From Xiphias gladius (taxonomy: Eukaryota; Chordata; Actinopteri; Istiophoriformes; Xiphiidae), in assembly GCF_016859285.1 (NCBI RefSeq), contig NC_053402.1, positions 8,663,031 to 8,727,030 on the forward strand: DNA of 64,000 nt, in the 5' to 3' direction. This document shows, piece after piece, positions 37,605-50,077 of this stretch. The notes beneath the pieces were generated by a model. That model saw nothing but the letters and a program-made list of their open reading frames with translations. It was not told the origin of the DNA and did no database searches. The position numbers were made by a program, and so were the translations under genes. Position 1 is the first letter of the stretch. Each line of letters opens with the position of its first letter.

Positions 37605-38019
37605 CCTGTGTGTGAGATCAAAGCAGAATGAATGCCAGGGTACACAGAAACCTGTGCTGAGAGTGAAATCAGGAGTGGGGGTAAAAAAATATTTGAGGCT
37701 GATTGAAAGCAGATGATAAGTGTGTGTGTGTGCATGTGTGTGTGTGTGTGTGTGTATGTTGCAAAGTGAATCAGCTGCTCTGTAAGAGCACCTTGCTATG
37801 TTGGATGTCACAGGATGAAAAGAGTTCACAACTAACAGGATGTTAACGTCATTAGCCTGAGGCAACAGGAACAGACAGATCTTCACAGTCACATTTCCTT
37901 GTTATCACTCTTTTGGTCTAATTTTGTGAGTGAGGATGACATTTGTTTTTCGCAGGTACAGCTGGTTACTTTCAGCACACGGGTCCTGTGGGAGGGAACA
38001 GGGAGGGGGAGGAGGAGTG

Positions 38020-38710
38020 GGCTGTCCACATAAATCATCCCAGAGTGGAGACACGTTTTGCTGGAGCTGACCCAGAAAAGTGATTTTTTTCCCCCATCAT
38101 GAGCTCACTCTGCAGAAACCTCAGCATCAAACTCTCGCGGTGCTTTGCGTGCTCTCGCTACATCTCTCCCAAGATAAAAAAAAAAAAAAAAAAAAAGAAA
38201 AAAAAGGGGAATCGCATCACGGGCAGGCTCAGCTGACGCGGCGCTGGTTGAAGCTGCCGTGCTCAAAAAGAGGTAAGAAGGTGGGGTTTTTTTGTTTTGT
38301 TTTTTAACCTGTCTTTCTTACTATTATCAACAAATCATAAAAGTAACGTAACATTTCACCCCTCGCTAGCAACAGCATTTTTTTGTTTGTTTTTTTTTGT
38401 TTTTGCACGCACCTCTGCTCCAGCACTGAAGCATTAGGCTACCCTGACACCTAGATGCCCCTAGGCACGCTGGCAGCGTAGATCGATGGAACCACAGGCT
38501 GTGCGGAAGCTCGTTGTTTTCTCTCACTCCTCTTCATTATCCCCACGTAAATGGGACTTACGGCTCCACGCGACGCTGTAGCGAAAGCTTTCACCGGCGT
38601 GAGGAACAGCCCGTTCCCGCGGCGCTGCCCGTCAAAGGGCTACATTGTGTCCGGTCTGGCATCCGCTGGCGGCTGCAGCGGACAGGACGGTGTGATTTAT
38701 CCGCCGTCGG
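38020..38710 (+). promoter_or_regulatory. chst12: Candidate chst12 promoter and non-coding exon
   Basis: This is a locally CpG-rich block (about 38520-38710) on the strand of chst12. It ends with a good donor (gtcgg|gtgagc near 38711) and has a TATA-like CATAAATC near 38031. It lies about 4 kb upstream of the chst12 start, and no coding frame fits it. It is inferred to be the chst12 5' end; nothing else in the vicinity would use it. Confidence 0.3.
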
Positions 38711-39054
38711 GTGAGCGCAGGCTGCTCGGTTGCTTTTATGGCTTTATCTGTTGGTTTCCCGGCTGCCTTGACACCGCTGGTGGGGAACAAAATGCATGTA
38801 GGTGAGCTCTGAAGCAACTAACCACCAATATATATTGATTAATAGCCGCTCGCATGACTTAAAATTGCACTGAGACTTGACATGATCTAGACACTGAGAG
38901 AGTAAAACGTCCAGAAATGTATGTCAACACAGAAAGGTGCGCGAAACGTGGACTAAGAAATTTAAAGGGTGGCTTCTCCTCTATATCCAAAAATATTGAT
39001 TGAATGCTTCAGCCTACTGTCCGTAACCATAGTAGACGGTAATGGAACCTATTG

Positions 39055-39480
39055 AGATTTTTAGTAGCAACACCCTACTGTAAAAATACTCCATTACAAG
39101 TTTGCAATTTTTTTTTTTTAGCAAAATATGCATCAACTATCAAAAGTCTAAAAGTATTCAATCCAGAAACAATTCCCCTTTGAGTGTTACATTTATAATA
39201 TTATATTATACGTGTTAATATGTAAATAACACATTACAATTGTAGTTCATTGAGGTTGAGCTAATTGTAGCTAATTAATATGCTGTTTAATCTATAACAG
39301 TACATCACTTTTTACAAGGTCATCATTTGTTTTTATGTAGAACCTTCATTTTTAAAGTAAAAAGTGCAGTATTTACCTCTGAAATGTATTGGAGTAGAAG
39401 TATAAATTAGTATGAAATGGAACTACTCACTACCTAAAAACTGTACTCAAGTAGATGTACTTTGTTATACTCCATTACTA
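39055..39480. repeat. Dispersed repeat, family 4, second copy
   Basis: It carries 'aaaatactccattacaag' and ends with 'ctgtactcaagtagatgtac', the text of a common fish element also seen at 14470-14740. It lies immediately before the Tc1 element at 39529. Confidence 0.45.
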
Positions 39481-39528
39481 ACAGAGGTTCTTAATATTTG
39501 TTGCCCCTAATATGTCTGATACGATATA

Positions 39529-41003
39529 CGGTGCACTCTGAGAGTATTCAGACATTTTGTTATGTTGCAGCCTTATGCTGAAATCGTAGAAATTCATTTT
39601 TTCCCTCATCAATCTACACTCAATACCCCATAACGACAAATTGAAAACAGAATTATAGAAATTTTTTGCAAATTTATTATAAAGGAAAAACTGAAATATC
39701 AAAAAATCATTCAGACCCTTTGCTATGACACTTGAAATTTAGCTCAAGTGCCTCCCAATACTCTTGATCATTTTTGAGATGTTCCTAAACCTTCACTGGA
39801 GTCCACCTGTGGTAAATTCAATTGATTGGACATGATTTGGAAAGGCACACGGCTGTCTATATAAGGTCTCAAGGGTGACAGTGTATATCAGAGCAAAAAC
39901 CAAGCCCTGAGGTTGAAAGAAATGCCTGCAGAGGTCAGAGACAGGATTGTATTGAGGCACAGATCTGGGGAGGGCTAGCAACCTGGCCAAACCGGGCCTA
40001 GGTAAGAGACGTGATGAAGAACCCGATGGTACCGCTGGCTGAGCTCCAGAGATCCAGTGTGGAGATGGGAGAAACAGGGAGAAATCACTGCAGCACTCCA
40101 CCGATCTGGCTTTATGGCAGATTGGCCATGCGGAAGCCTCTCCTCAGTGAAAGACACATGAAAGCCACTTGGAGTTTGCAAAAAAAAAAAACACCGAAAG
40201 GACCCTGAGACTGTCAAAAACAGGCTTGTCTTCTCCTGATGAAACCAAGATTGAACAGTTTGACCTCAAATCTAAGCATCATGTCTGGAGGAAACCAAGC
40301 ACTGCTCATCACCTGCCCACTACCAGCCCAAGGGTGAATCTTGGCAGTGACGGCATCATGCTGTGGGGGTGGTTTTGTGGCACGGACAGGAAGACTGGTC
40401 AGGGTTGAGGGAAAGCTGAACAGAGCAAAGAACAGAGATATCTTTATTGAAAACCTGGTCCAGAGCACATAGGACCTCAGACTGGGCTGAAGCTTCAAAA
40501 CAGGACAATGGCCCTAATCATAAAGCCAAGATAGTGCAGCACTGGCTAAGGGACAATTCTGCAAATGTCCTTGAGTGGCCCAGCCAGAGCCCTGAGTTGA
40601 ACCCCATCAAACATCTCTGGAGAGACATAAAAATGGCTCTCCACCGCCGGTCCCCATCTAACCTGACAGGGCTTGATAAGATCTGCAGAGGAGAATGGCA
40701 GAAAATCCCCAAACCAAGGTGTGCAAAGCTTGTCGTGTCAGACTCGAGGCCATAATTGCTGCCGAATGTGCTTCAACTAAGTACTGATTAAAAGGTCTGA
40801 ATACTTGTGTCAAGGTGATATTCCAGTTTTTCCTTTTTAATAAATTTGCAAAAATTTATGTAATTCTGTTTTCACTTTGTCATTATGGGGTATTGAGTGT
40901 AGATTGATGAGGGAATAAATGTATTTCAACGATTTCAGCATAACGCCGCAACATAACGAAATGTGAAAAAGTGAAGGGGTCTGAAAACTTTCTGAATGCA
41001 CTG
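39529..41003 (+). mobile_element. Degenerate, internally deleted Tc1-like transposon
   Basis: It is bounded by TA at 39527-39528 and 41004-41005. The terminal inverted repeats are about 200 bp: left 'gagagtattcagac', right 'ggggtctgaaaactttctga', plus a shared inner block with 'tcaatctacactcaatacccc' split at both ends. Transposase remnants on the plus strand include LSSPDETKIEQFDLKSKHHV (about 40227), GSDGIMLWGWFCG, and WPSQSPELNPIKHLWRDIK (about 40575), which matches the DD34E Tc1 catalytic region. The N-terminal DNA-binding coding part is largely missing: the sequence jumps from the start region to the linker near 39975. Frameshifts and stops make it dead. Confidence 0.9.
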
Positions 41004-42248
41004 TACATTAGAGGATGGCAGATAATTTGTTGGTGTGAAGAGACGAAGAGGATTGGAGAGGGGAATAATAATTTTCAATGTCAAGGGTCCCCTCTTAGCT
41101 TCAGGAAAGAGGAAATAATATGAGGACTGTTGCATGAGAGCTCCAAATTTAGAGCTCTGTGGGAATGGAAAAGCGACGCCCTTTGACTTTTAAACTCAAC
41201 AGGAAGGAAAATATAGCCCAGAGATAAAGTGTAATTAAGAAACATTGATTGTGATCAAGATAAGCCACAGGTAGAACAGACACTGTGTATTTATTTTTCC
41301 AGACTACTTTAGGCAATCTTTCTGCAGCTCTACACAGAGCAATAGACTATTTTTTGAACTGCATGTGCACAGTGAGCTTCAGTGTGTTTTTGTACACACA
41401 GCATGTATCTTGGTTGGGTGTGTAAAATATTTGCTACTGGCCCTCTTTCAAAGGTTACCAACATAGGGGCTTTTATTACTGCAGGATTGCTCAGTATTAA
41501 AGTATGCCAACGATGTACCATAATTCATAGGAAGCCTGGTATGGGTACAGCGGGATACTTGTGCAGTGCAAAACGTATTACTTTATAATATGAAGAGCCC
41601 CCGGAATGCAGATATTTGACAGCCACTTGTGATTTTACTGCTGGGAGTGGGTGTCAGGTCAACTCTGAGAGGTGAAGGAAAAATTCAGTGCATGCCTTGT
41701 CAAAAATTGAGCTCAATAAACTGTCAGACTCCCTGTCTTTGCTCTAATTTTCAAGCTTTTTTTTCAAGCTCAGAAGAGCAAGCGTACCTTGCTCGCATGA
41801 AAGATTTTTGCCAAAATCTGTATGCTTTTTGTAAGTGTGATACTCTACATAGGTACTTGAATAAGGAGGGATTTAAAATGGCAAGGAATTCAGCAACACC
41901 CTTAAGCACTTAAATATTAAATCCCCAAGTGTTGATTTACAACCTTGGTCTATTATTATGATTTACATTTAACTCGGTTTGCTATTAAAGTGTCTTTGTT
42001 CTCTATACTGCCACATTCTCTACTTTTGTGTTAGCTTATGTGTCTGTCAGTGTTTCTGCATGCTCAAATGTCCTTAAAAATTCCAGAGTAATTCAGTGTT
42101 TTGACTGAATAAAGTCTTTTTGGTGTCAATATGCTAGCCAACGATAAGACAGGCACATAATCTGATTTCAGAAATGGGAGTGGTTCCCCAAGAAAGATAG
42201 AATACATAATGGTGGTCTTCTCCCTCTCTGTGTTGTCTCTGTCTGCAG

Positions 42249-42271
42249 GGTGCGGCAGGCATGGAGCAGAG
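42249..42271 (+). other. Possible 23-nt micro-exon upstream of chst12
   Basis: A short segment has a pyrimidine tract plus 'ctgcag' before it and the strong donor 'agag|gtgagt' after it. It would be part of a spliced 5' UTR. Only the splice signals support it. Confidence 0.2.
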
Positions 42272-42388
42272 GTGAGTGTTAATCCATGGATGGCCAGTTA
42301 CACTGCTGTACACCAGACTCCTGCAGTGCACCAGCATCATGATAAACCCAATCCTATCACAGACTCTGCTATAGCTGCTGTTTATTTA

Positions 42389-42556
42389 TCACCATGGTGA
42401 GAGAGAGGACCTTGACTCTGTTGCCATGGTGACCCTGTAGCAAAAGCCCTGGCGATCACACAAAAAGATCCAGGGGACTATTTCAATCTGCTGCCATGGT
42501 GTTGCTGTAGAGATGCCCTGTATAGTCATAAGTCTGTTGCTATGGTGATCCTGTAG
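42389..42556 (+). promoter_or_regulatory. chst12: Cluster of mini upstream ORFs and CCATGG palindromes before chst12
   Basis: Upstream of the chst12 ATG (42573) lie a 12-codon upstream ORF starting at 42394 and three five-codon frames of the form ATG-GTG-NNN-CTG-TAG at 42426-42440, 42496-42510 and 42542-42556. They encode Met-Val-Thr/Leu/Ile-Leu. The last stop is 16 bases before the main start. Whether the stretch is in the mature 5' UTR is not proven, although no better acceptor separates it from the start. Confidence 0.5.
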
Positions 42557-42572
42557 CAAAGCAATTGTCACT

Positions 42573-45500
42573 ATGGGAACGTCCAGGATGTTCCGCATTT
42601 TTGTTGTCCTGGGCTCGGCCTTCATGATCCTTCTCATCATCATCTACTGGGATGATGTCGGAGCCTCTCATCTATATTTGCACACTCCAGTCTCGCCGGG
42701 CCCCAAAATCCCACATCCCCCTCCCCAGCAGCGGCCTCAGACTTCCCGAAGCCCGTCCTTCCTGTCCGACATTGATGCCTTCGTTAACCAGTTCTTAGAA
42801 CCAGGAACTGGGGAGCCCACAGACCCCGCCCCTGTTGACACAAGCAACCAATCAGAGAAAGCAGAAGAGCGGTATATACCACGGCAGGAGTGGAAGATTC
42901 ACCTGTCACCAGTGGCAGCAGAGCTCCGCGAGAGACAGGTTAATATCTGAAATTATTATTATTACTATTATTGTTAATATAATCAATAGTAGTTGTAGTA
43001 AATGTTTAATGGGCCTTTTTATCTGGGACATTTTGATAGGTCATAGTAGGAAAATGACAGGTGTAACTAATACAATGAATAATCTCAGTGTTCCATTTAT
43101 GGCAGGAGCCAGTTTCATGCTCGTTCCCAGGCACGGCATTATAGGACATTTAAACAGAACAGAGCCATCATTTATGTGAATGGTTTCATTTGTGCATTTC
43201 CTGCTACGACAAGTCAATTGCTCACTTGGTACTCACATGCAGAACAATCACATATCTGAATCCTGACTGGTTGACAGCAGCAGGTCCTCTGATTCACGTA
43301 ATGTGAACCTAATACTGCATACCCATGGTATTGGAAGGATTTGTACAAACGTTAATTGAAAGGGGCCAATCGAGACTAAAATCATTTGTGTTTATGGACT
43401 GGAGTGGGCTTTACAGCCTTGTAATATTGATTGATTTTTGGAACTTGGAATAATTTGAAAATAAACTGAATTAGGGTTCTTTATGTCTTTCTTTCTTTTT
43501 ACTAGTGCTGATACCTGCTATTTGGTACCAATATCAATCAAAATATTGGCCGTACTTTACAAAAATTATAAGCACACACAAGCAGTAGTACAAGAAGTTT
43601 GCTAAAATAAAATACAGTTTAAAATTATTTTAAGACCCTACCCTTTTGTCTATTTAGGCTCCTTCTGTGTTTGATTGACACCTCAGTGACCCTGCTATTA
43701 GTTTTGCTGCACCTGTTTGGGTGGGAGAAGTTGCCCCTTTTATCAAGTGTGTGAACTTCATGTAATTCCAGTGTAGCTCCACCCAGTAAGAAGGAAGACG
43801 AATCTGACATTATTTGATACCACCACCCAGTACCCATCCATTTATATGTACATAAAAGAGTGAGGAGTGCTGAATTCCTGAATGTCTCCTTTATTTTGTT
43901 ATTATCTAATTTATCTGTGTACATTTGTTTAGGAATAAAAAGAACAATATCTGTTCAGAACCTTCATATCATTTTAGTTGGTAATAATAAAGTTGTGTGT
44001 GTTAATTCAAATGGACTAACCAGGAGCAGCGGCGGAGGTTACTTCAGGAGATGTGTGCTAATGACAGTGTGGTGTTTCCTGGGAAAAACCGTTCATTTGA
44101 TGACATTCCCAACAAGGAGCTGGATCACCTCATCGTGGATGACAGGCATGGTATTATCTACTGCTATGTGCCTAAGGTACGCCAACATCTGCACTGTGTT
44201 ACTGCTTTGTTTGAATCCAATACATCAAATGAGAGCTGAAGCACTCGGCTGTGGTTTTTCATGCGATACAAGCAGACTCAGTTACAGTATGTCTATGTTC
44301 TGTCCCATCAGTGAACACACTTCTACACAAATGCTACTGTTTTTATGCCTTTGTGGGTCTATTAGTTTTTACCTGCTTTACTGTGAAAACTTTAGACTTT
44401 ACTTTTTACCCTAACTGTATGTGTGCTCTCTGCCCCTCTAAGGTGGCGTGCAGTAACTGGAAGCGGATCATGATAGTCCTCAGTGAGAGCCTGCTCCAGG
44501 ACGGTGTTCCCCAGAGAGACCCGCTGGCCATCTCCAGGGACCTGGTCCACAACAGCAGCATGCACTTTACCTTTAACAAGTTCTGGAAACGCTATGGCAA
44601 GTTCGCAAGGCACCTCATGAAGGTCTGTTAAAATACTTTACTTCATTGTGCACTATATGGTCATAATTATACAAAATGATAAATAAAAAAACACACAACA
44701 TAGTTCAATCATTAAATGTATTAACTGCTTTAATTATTTGTTAAATAAGTGTTGACTTTTACTTTATTGATGCTTAGGCATGGTTAGGCTTTGTGTCTGG
44801 CATCTTCTTCAGATGGTGAAGGCAACTGAAAATAAACAAAGCAACTAATAGGATGTACAAGGACATGACAGATGACTATAGCTTAGAGAAACAATAGTTC
44901 TCTCTGTGATTTTTATTGACTTTTTAAAAAAAAAAAAATTTTTAATAAATATTGTGGCCAAAGGCGCACAGTGACACAGCGGAAAACAGGCTGGGTTTCA
45001 CCTATTTAAGTGACATGTGCATTAGTGGGTTCTGACAATTTTGTGATGGAGAAAATAGTTTGGTGCATTCCACCAACTTACATCTCAAAAAGTAAAACCT
45101 ATGACCTTGCATGGAAGGAACAGAATTAGAGCTAGCAAATGTGATAATATGATACTGATACCATGATGTGACACAAGTGGTGTTCAGAGGGATCCTTTGC
45201 TAGATGTGTCTGCATCAGAAATGTCTGTGAGTAAAATAGCTTTGTGATCTCAGGGCTATTTGGCCAAGGTGTGACACAGAAGAGAGATGCGGCTCCAAAA
45301 AGTTGATAATAATTTTGTTTTTATTGTGCAGCTAATGAAACACCAGGAACAAGCAAAATGATAGGAGCCCATGCCAGTCATGCTGTATTAAATGGTTTAG
45401 CAGGTGTAACAGTCACTTTGGCACAGTCAAGTTTAAGACAGTTCACCAAAATACCAAACCGTTTTTTCCACCACAAACTGTCAAGCAACATCTTATTAGT

Positions 45501-46145
45501 TGCTTTGTTTATTATTTTCAGTTGCCTTCACTCCTCAATTAATTGTCCACTATACTGTATGTGTGATAAAAATATGTTATGTGTTAATTTTTTAAGGTGA
45601 AGCTGAAGAAGTACACAAAGTTTCTTTTCGTGCGGGACCCCTTTGTACGTCTCATTTCCGCCTACCGGAATAAATTTGAGCTGCGCAACGAGGACTTTTA
45701 TCGGCGCTTTGCACAGGTCATGCTGCGCCGCTATGCCAAACAGCCGACACCTCCTGCCTCTGTGGATGAGGCGTTCGCTGTGGGTATCCATCCCTCTTTC
45801 TCCCACTTCATCCAGTACCTCCTGGACCCCCAGACAGAGAAGGAGATGCCGTTTAATGAGCACTGGCGGCAGGTGTATCGGCTTTGCCATCCATGCCAGA
45901 TCCAGTATGACTTCGTGGGCCACCTGGAGACAGCAGAAGAGGATGCTGAGCACCTACTCCGCCAGCTGCGGGTGGACAATGTGGTGGAGTTCCCAACCTC
46001 CCACAGGAACCTTACAGCCAGCAGCTGGGAGGCCGATTGGTTCAGCACAGTACCTGTGGAGGCACGGAGAGAACTCTACAAGCTGTACGAACCTGACTTC
46101 AGGCTTTTTGGCTACGACAGACCAGACTCAATCCTCAACGAGTGA
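42573..46145 (+). CDS. chst12: chst12, carbohydrate (chondroitin 4) sulfotransferase 12, four coding exons
   Basis: This is a Golgi type II membrane enzyme that transfers sulfate from PAPS to the 4-O position of GalNAc in chondroitin/dermatan chains. Exons are 42573-42938, 44024-44176, 44443-44622 and 45597-46145, all phase 0, giving 415 residues (human CHST12: 414). A short cytoplasmic N-terminus is followed by a membrane anchor at residues about 7-27 (FRIFVVLGSAFMILLIIIYW) and a Pro-rich stem. The family motif FDDIPNKELDHLIVDDRHG comes next. The 5'-phosphosulfate site PKVACSNWKR lies around 172-181 and the 3'-phosphate site FVRDPFVRLISAY around 244-256. HWRQVYRLCHPCQIQYDFVG and the final FRLFGYDRP agree with CHST12. 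Unlike the human gene, where to my knowledge the coding sequence is one exon, introns separate the stem, the two PAPS motifs and the C-terminal half. It has no visible lesions. Confidence 0.93.
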
Positions 46146-46192
46146 CTTAACTTTCTACAAAACATGCCACACAGACAAAATGTTTTTTATGT

Positions 46193-46198
46193 AATAAA
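46193..46198 (+). promoter_or_regulatory. chst12: chst12 polyadenylation signal
   Basis: AATAAA lies 48 bases after the stop codon. A further AATAAA near 48812 could serve a much longer 3' UTR. Confidence 0.5.
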
Positions 46199-48077
46199 AC
46201 GATGCTACACTCCAACAACAGTAACACCTCCCTTTGTTCTGGGTTTTGCAGATGTGTTGTCCAGTTTGTCTATTCTACAGTGAATGTGCACATCATTAAG
46301 GACACCCACTGCTCTGAGGAAGCACACTAATGAAATGAAGCCAGGTAAAAGCCATAATCCGTTATTGTTTTTCTTTATTAAAACACCAAGATAATGAGAA
46401 GCACACAAGGTAGAGTGGGACGGTTGAGATATGGATTGTACAAACAGCAGGTGTCCCTAACATGTTGTACATTCAATGTAGCCTTTAACTCAAAACTCTG
46501 TGTTGAGTGTCTTGCACTCCCAACGTTGATGTCACACCGCGCCTGTGATTTGCTCTGTCATGACTAACTGCGATGATCACACAGGCTTCGTAGCAGGATG
46601 TTGCAGAGAAGCCTCGCCGAAGTGAGAGCCATACTCCATGTTTACTCCTGTGACATCACAGAAACCCTTTTTGGTTGTGACGTCAACGCAGTGGTTTTGT
46701 ACATATGGGCGATTAGTTGAAAACAAGGTGTTACTAGATCAGATTAAATGTAGTTTCACTAGAGTGTTAATTGTCAGCTAATTTATTTCACATTGTAAAA
46801 GTGCAATGTTATGTTAAACATGAAAGGGATTCTTATGTTGAACACTCGATGAAAATACATAAAGACAGCTGTCAACATCAGAAATAGGTATAATTCTTTT
46901 ATACCTCATACATAGATAAAGAGGATATTCATATGTTAGATAACACATACTGTTTCACCTCAACAGCAAACCTTCCTGCTTTTTCAGACATCGTTACATT
47001 AGGTTTCAGCATGGAGAAGTCCATTGAATTACATTGACAGAATCATTTCTGAAGACATTTTAGCAGCTTACTTTATTTGACAGCTTCAGAGCATTATATA
47101 TAAATGCCACGTCAGAGCCTCAACATGTAGAAGCACAGAAGCTCCAGTGAACACTAGACTGAGTTGCTGGATTTGTCTCAGCTTGTCTCTGAGGCATAAA
47201 ACTGGAGAATCAGCCTTCTTTTGATTTCAACTCAGCTGTAGATGCACCGGAGAGACTCTGTGTCTTTAAACAGACAGTTTTCTAAAGGGAACATTTTCTT
47301 TTATTGCCTGTTGTTACCATTTTAGTGTTATCATCAGCATTTGGTCATCTTTGTGTTTTCATGCACTGGCTGCAGTTAGTAACACTGTACTATACTAGGT
47401 AACCCTAGACACTGCAGCAGTATGTTGCCCCCCCCCTAAATATGATGGGCATTTTTAAGGATAGCATTTTCATTGGATGCAGTGGATCTGAACACATAAT
47501 TCGAAGCCAATAAAAAGTGTTATCGAGTATTTACAATATTACTGCTCTGTTGTGAAGATACATCACTCCACAGGTTGGGCTGATGCTAACATTTTAAGTA
47601 CAACTGTAAAGTCAGTGCAAGATGAGTCTATAGTCACTATTAATGTCAGAGATTCCAAGGAAAGGTTTGCTCATGGTTAGAGTCAGGATTAATCACGTCA
47701 CGATCTGGGCAAGGTTTGGGTCACATGATTTATATGAGAAGAGTGGGATGAGAAGATAGTGCCTTTGGTTGCATACACAGCAAAAACGTATTTTTGTAGA
47801 AGGACTTCATTTTTATTTGTAATTTGTAATTTGTATGATTCATGATTCTGTGAGGACTCTTTCAGTGTGCTTTTTAAAGTGGTTGTGTCCAGTGGATTGC
47901 TCCGTGTATCATTTACTCTATTGGATTACTGTGTGTTTTGTACTGTATGTGATGTCATGGACATGCTTTGTGCCACATTGTTATACAAATCACTAAGATG
48001 AACATGTTCACACACTGTTATCTCACTGCCTTTTGGTGGATTTCTTTTTCTATAAGTGTAGGGTGTTACAGGGGACG

Positions 48078-48080
<3 letters not shown>

Positions 48081-48134
<54 letters not shown>
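48081..48134. repeat. (AT)27 microsatellite
   Basis: A pure TA run followed by a T-rich stretch. Confidence 0.97.
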
Positions 48135-48137
<3 letters not shown>

Positions 48138-49621
48138 TTTTGTTTTTTTTTAATACAACTTGACTTCTAAATGGCCTAGTTCACATCTGAATAGGATGGA
48201 ATCGTTAAGCCTCAGTGGCTGGTTTTTCCAAAGGTGTGTCATTGTTACAGAAAAACAGGTTTATGCTAAGAAAAAAACATGAAAACACACCTAGTCATCA
48301 CACACTCCCACCTTACCAGTATTTGGATTGTCAAGTTATTTTCATATCTCTTCTGTATTTTTGTATCTTCTTATATCTTCTTTTATTGTATTTTCTTATG
48401 TTACTGTCCATAAGTTTTTCTTTGCTGTTTTTTCTTTCAAAGTGCAAAGAACTAAACTAAAATGGAATCATTTTGTAAGGCAAAAAGAAACTTTATTTAT
48501 TGGCAGAATAAAACCTACGAGTACATTCTGCTTAAAAATGGGGAAATCAGTCCTAATGGGCCTTTAACAACATTACTGCTTTGAACAGCTTAAATGTTTG
48601 TTGAAGCTGCAGTACCAAACCTTGTCCTACATTTTGACCTCATTCCATTTCCTCACATCAAATTGTTAGGCACACCGAAATCTATTTTTGAGATAGATGT
48701 TTTTTTGTAAGACATGCATTGTTCTTTCTCCCATTTGTGGAAAAAATTGATAGTATTCATTCAGTTTCATCGGTATTATGGTGTCTTGCATCATCTGGTC
48801 TTTGTACAAGAGAAATAAAGGTGGTGGAGCATGATGGAAGAATTATTAGTCTGTCTTTCTGCACATCACTTGTCTCAACTGAATAAAAGAAAAAATATCT
48901 ATTCTCCGTTTTATATGGTATAATGGCACTATACAATCCATATTAGATAATACTGGCACAAAATGAATATTGACCTGTAATATTAGCATATTATCAGATA
49001 TTTTCTCAGAGTAAAATTCCACATTATTGTCTCAACACCATGAAACAGAATAGTCCCTCTCTGTAGTGAGGATTGAAATGAAGGACTGGTGGACGTGGGG
49101 GAGGGAAATACCTAGAAAACAACATCAGTGGAGCAAAAAAAAGTTATCAGGAAATGCCAAACATTTTTGTAAAAATAAGCGAACTTCTGGATGATTAAGC
49201 ATGAAAAGTAAACGTGGCTACCACACACATACTGTCTTCACAATATGTCAATGACAGTACAAGAACACACTGTGTATCATATGCGACACACCAAACAACT
49301 GTCAACTTTTATAGAGAGCAGAGCATTTTTTTTAATGACACAGCTAAAGCTACAACAGAAAACATTGGCTTTGGTGAGCACCTACCCATGATATCCTTGA
49401 GATGTCACTGTGGTCATGTTTATTGAAATCTTCAAGGCAACATCTCTAATAGTCAGAGTAGACAGATGAAGCTGTGAGAGCAGCAAGCTCCACAGCATGG
49501 ACGTGATCCCACACTGGCTTCCCATCCACCAATGCTGCCAAAGGTCTTTGCCCTGTTGGATGAATGTTTTTTTCCATGCACCACTTGGGTGCCTCAATCA
49601 ATAGAACTACCTTAACTGACC

Positions 49622-50077
49622 TTAAAGAAATATTTTGACATTTTGGGAAATAAGCTTATTTAATTTCTTGCTGAGAGTAAGAGAAGAGCGATACCACCCT
49701 CATGTCTGTATGGTAGATATCTAGCCGGAGCCAGGAACACGTAGCCTCGCTCTCAAAAGTAATAAAATCTGATTACCACCTTTATAGCTCATTGTTTAAT
49801 CTGTACAGAAACAATTTGTGGTGGACTATTTCTTGGCCAGAATAAACCTTCCGGTAGTCTCCTCCCAGGTGCTAGTTAGGGGACCTAGTTATGTTTGGAG
49901 AGCCAGGCTAAGTATTTCCCCCATTTTCCAGTCTTAATGCTAAACTAAGATAACTCTCTACTGCCTGTAATCTGGCTGTAGCCTTACATATAATGGACAG
50001 ATATCAATCTCGTCACCCAACTCTCAGCAGGAAAGTGAATTAGCACATTTCCCAATAATGTCAAATTATTGCTTTTA
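49622..50077. mobile_element. MITE-like element, family 1, copy D
   Basis: The left end is 'ttaaagaaatattttgacat' and the right end is 'cccaataatgtcaaattatt', which are inverted relative to each other. The interior holds the 'ccctcatgtctgtatgg' block. It is slightly more decayed than copy A. Confidence 0.6.

Larger units (their letters stand above)
34723..42248. other. card11-chst12 intergenic region, transposon-rich
   Basis: It holds two dead Tc1-like elements, (TG)n microsatellites, a dispersed repeat (39055-39480) and a GC-rich segment at 38520-38720. No protein-coding exon was recognised. The left part, 35000-35060, has the text of a common fish repeat of the 'gttgggaaccactga' type. Confidence 0.5.

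Noticed and set aside
45643-46194. 183-residue alternative frame over chst12 exon 4
   Set aside because: It is an out-of-frame shadow; the sulfotransferase motifs are in the other frame.
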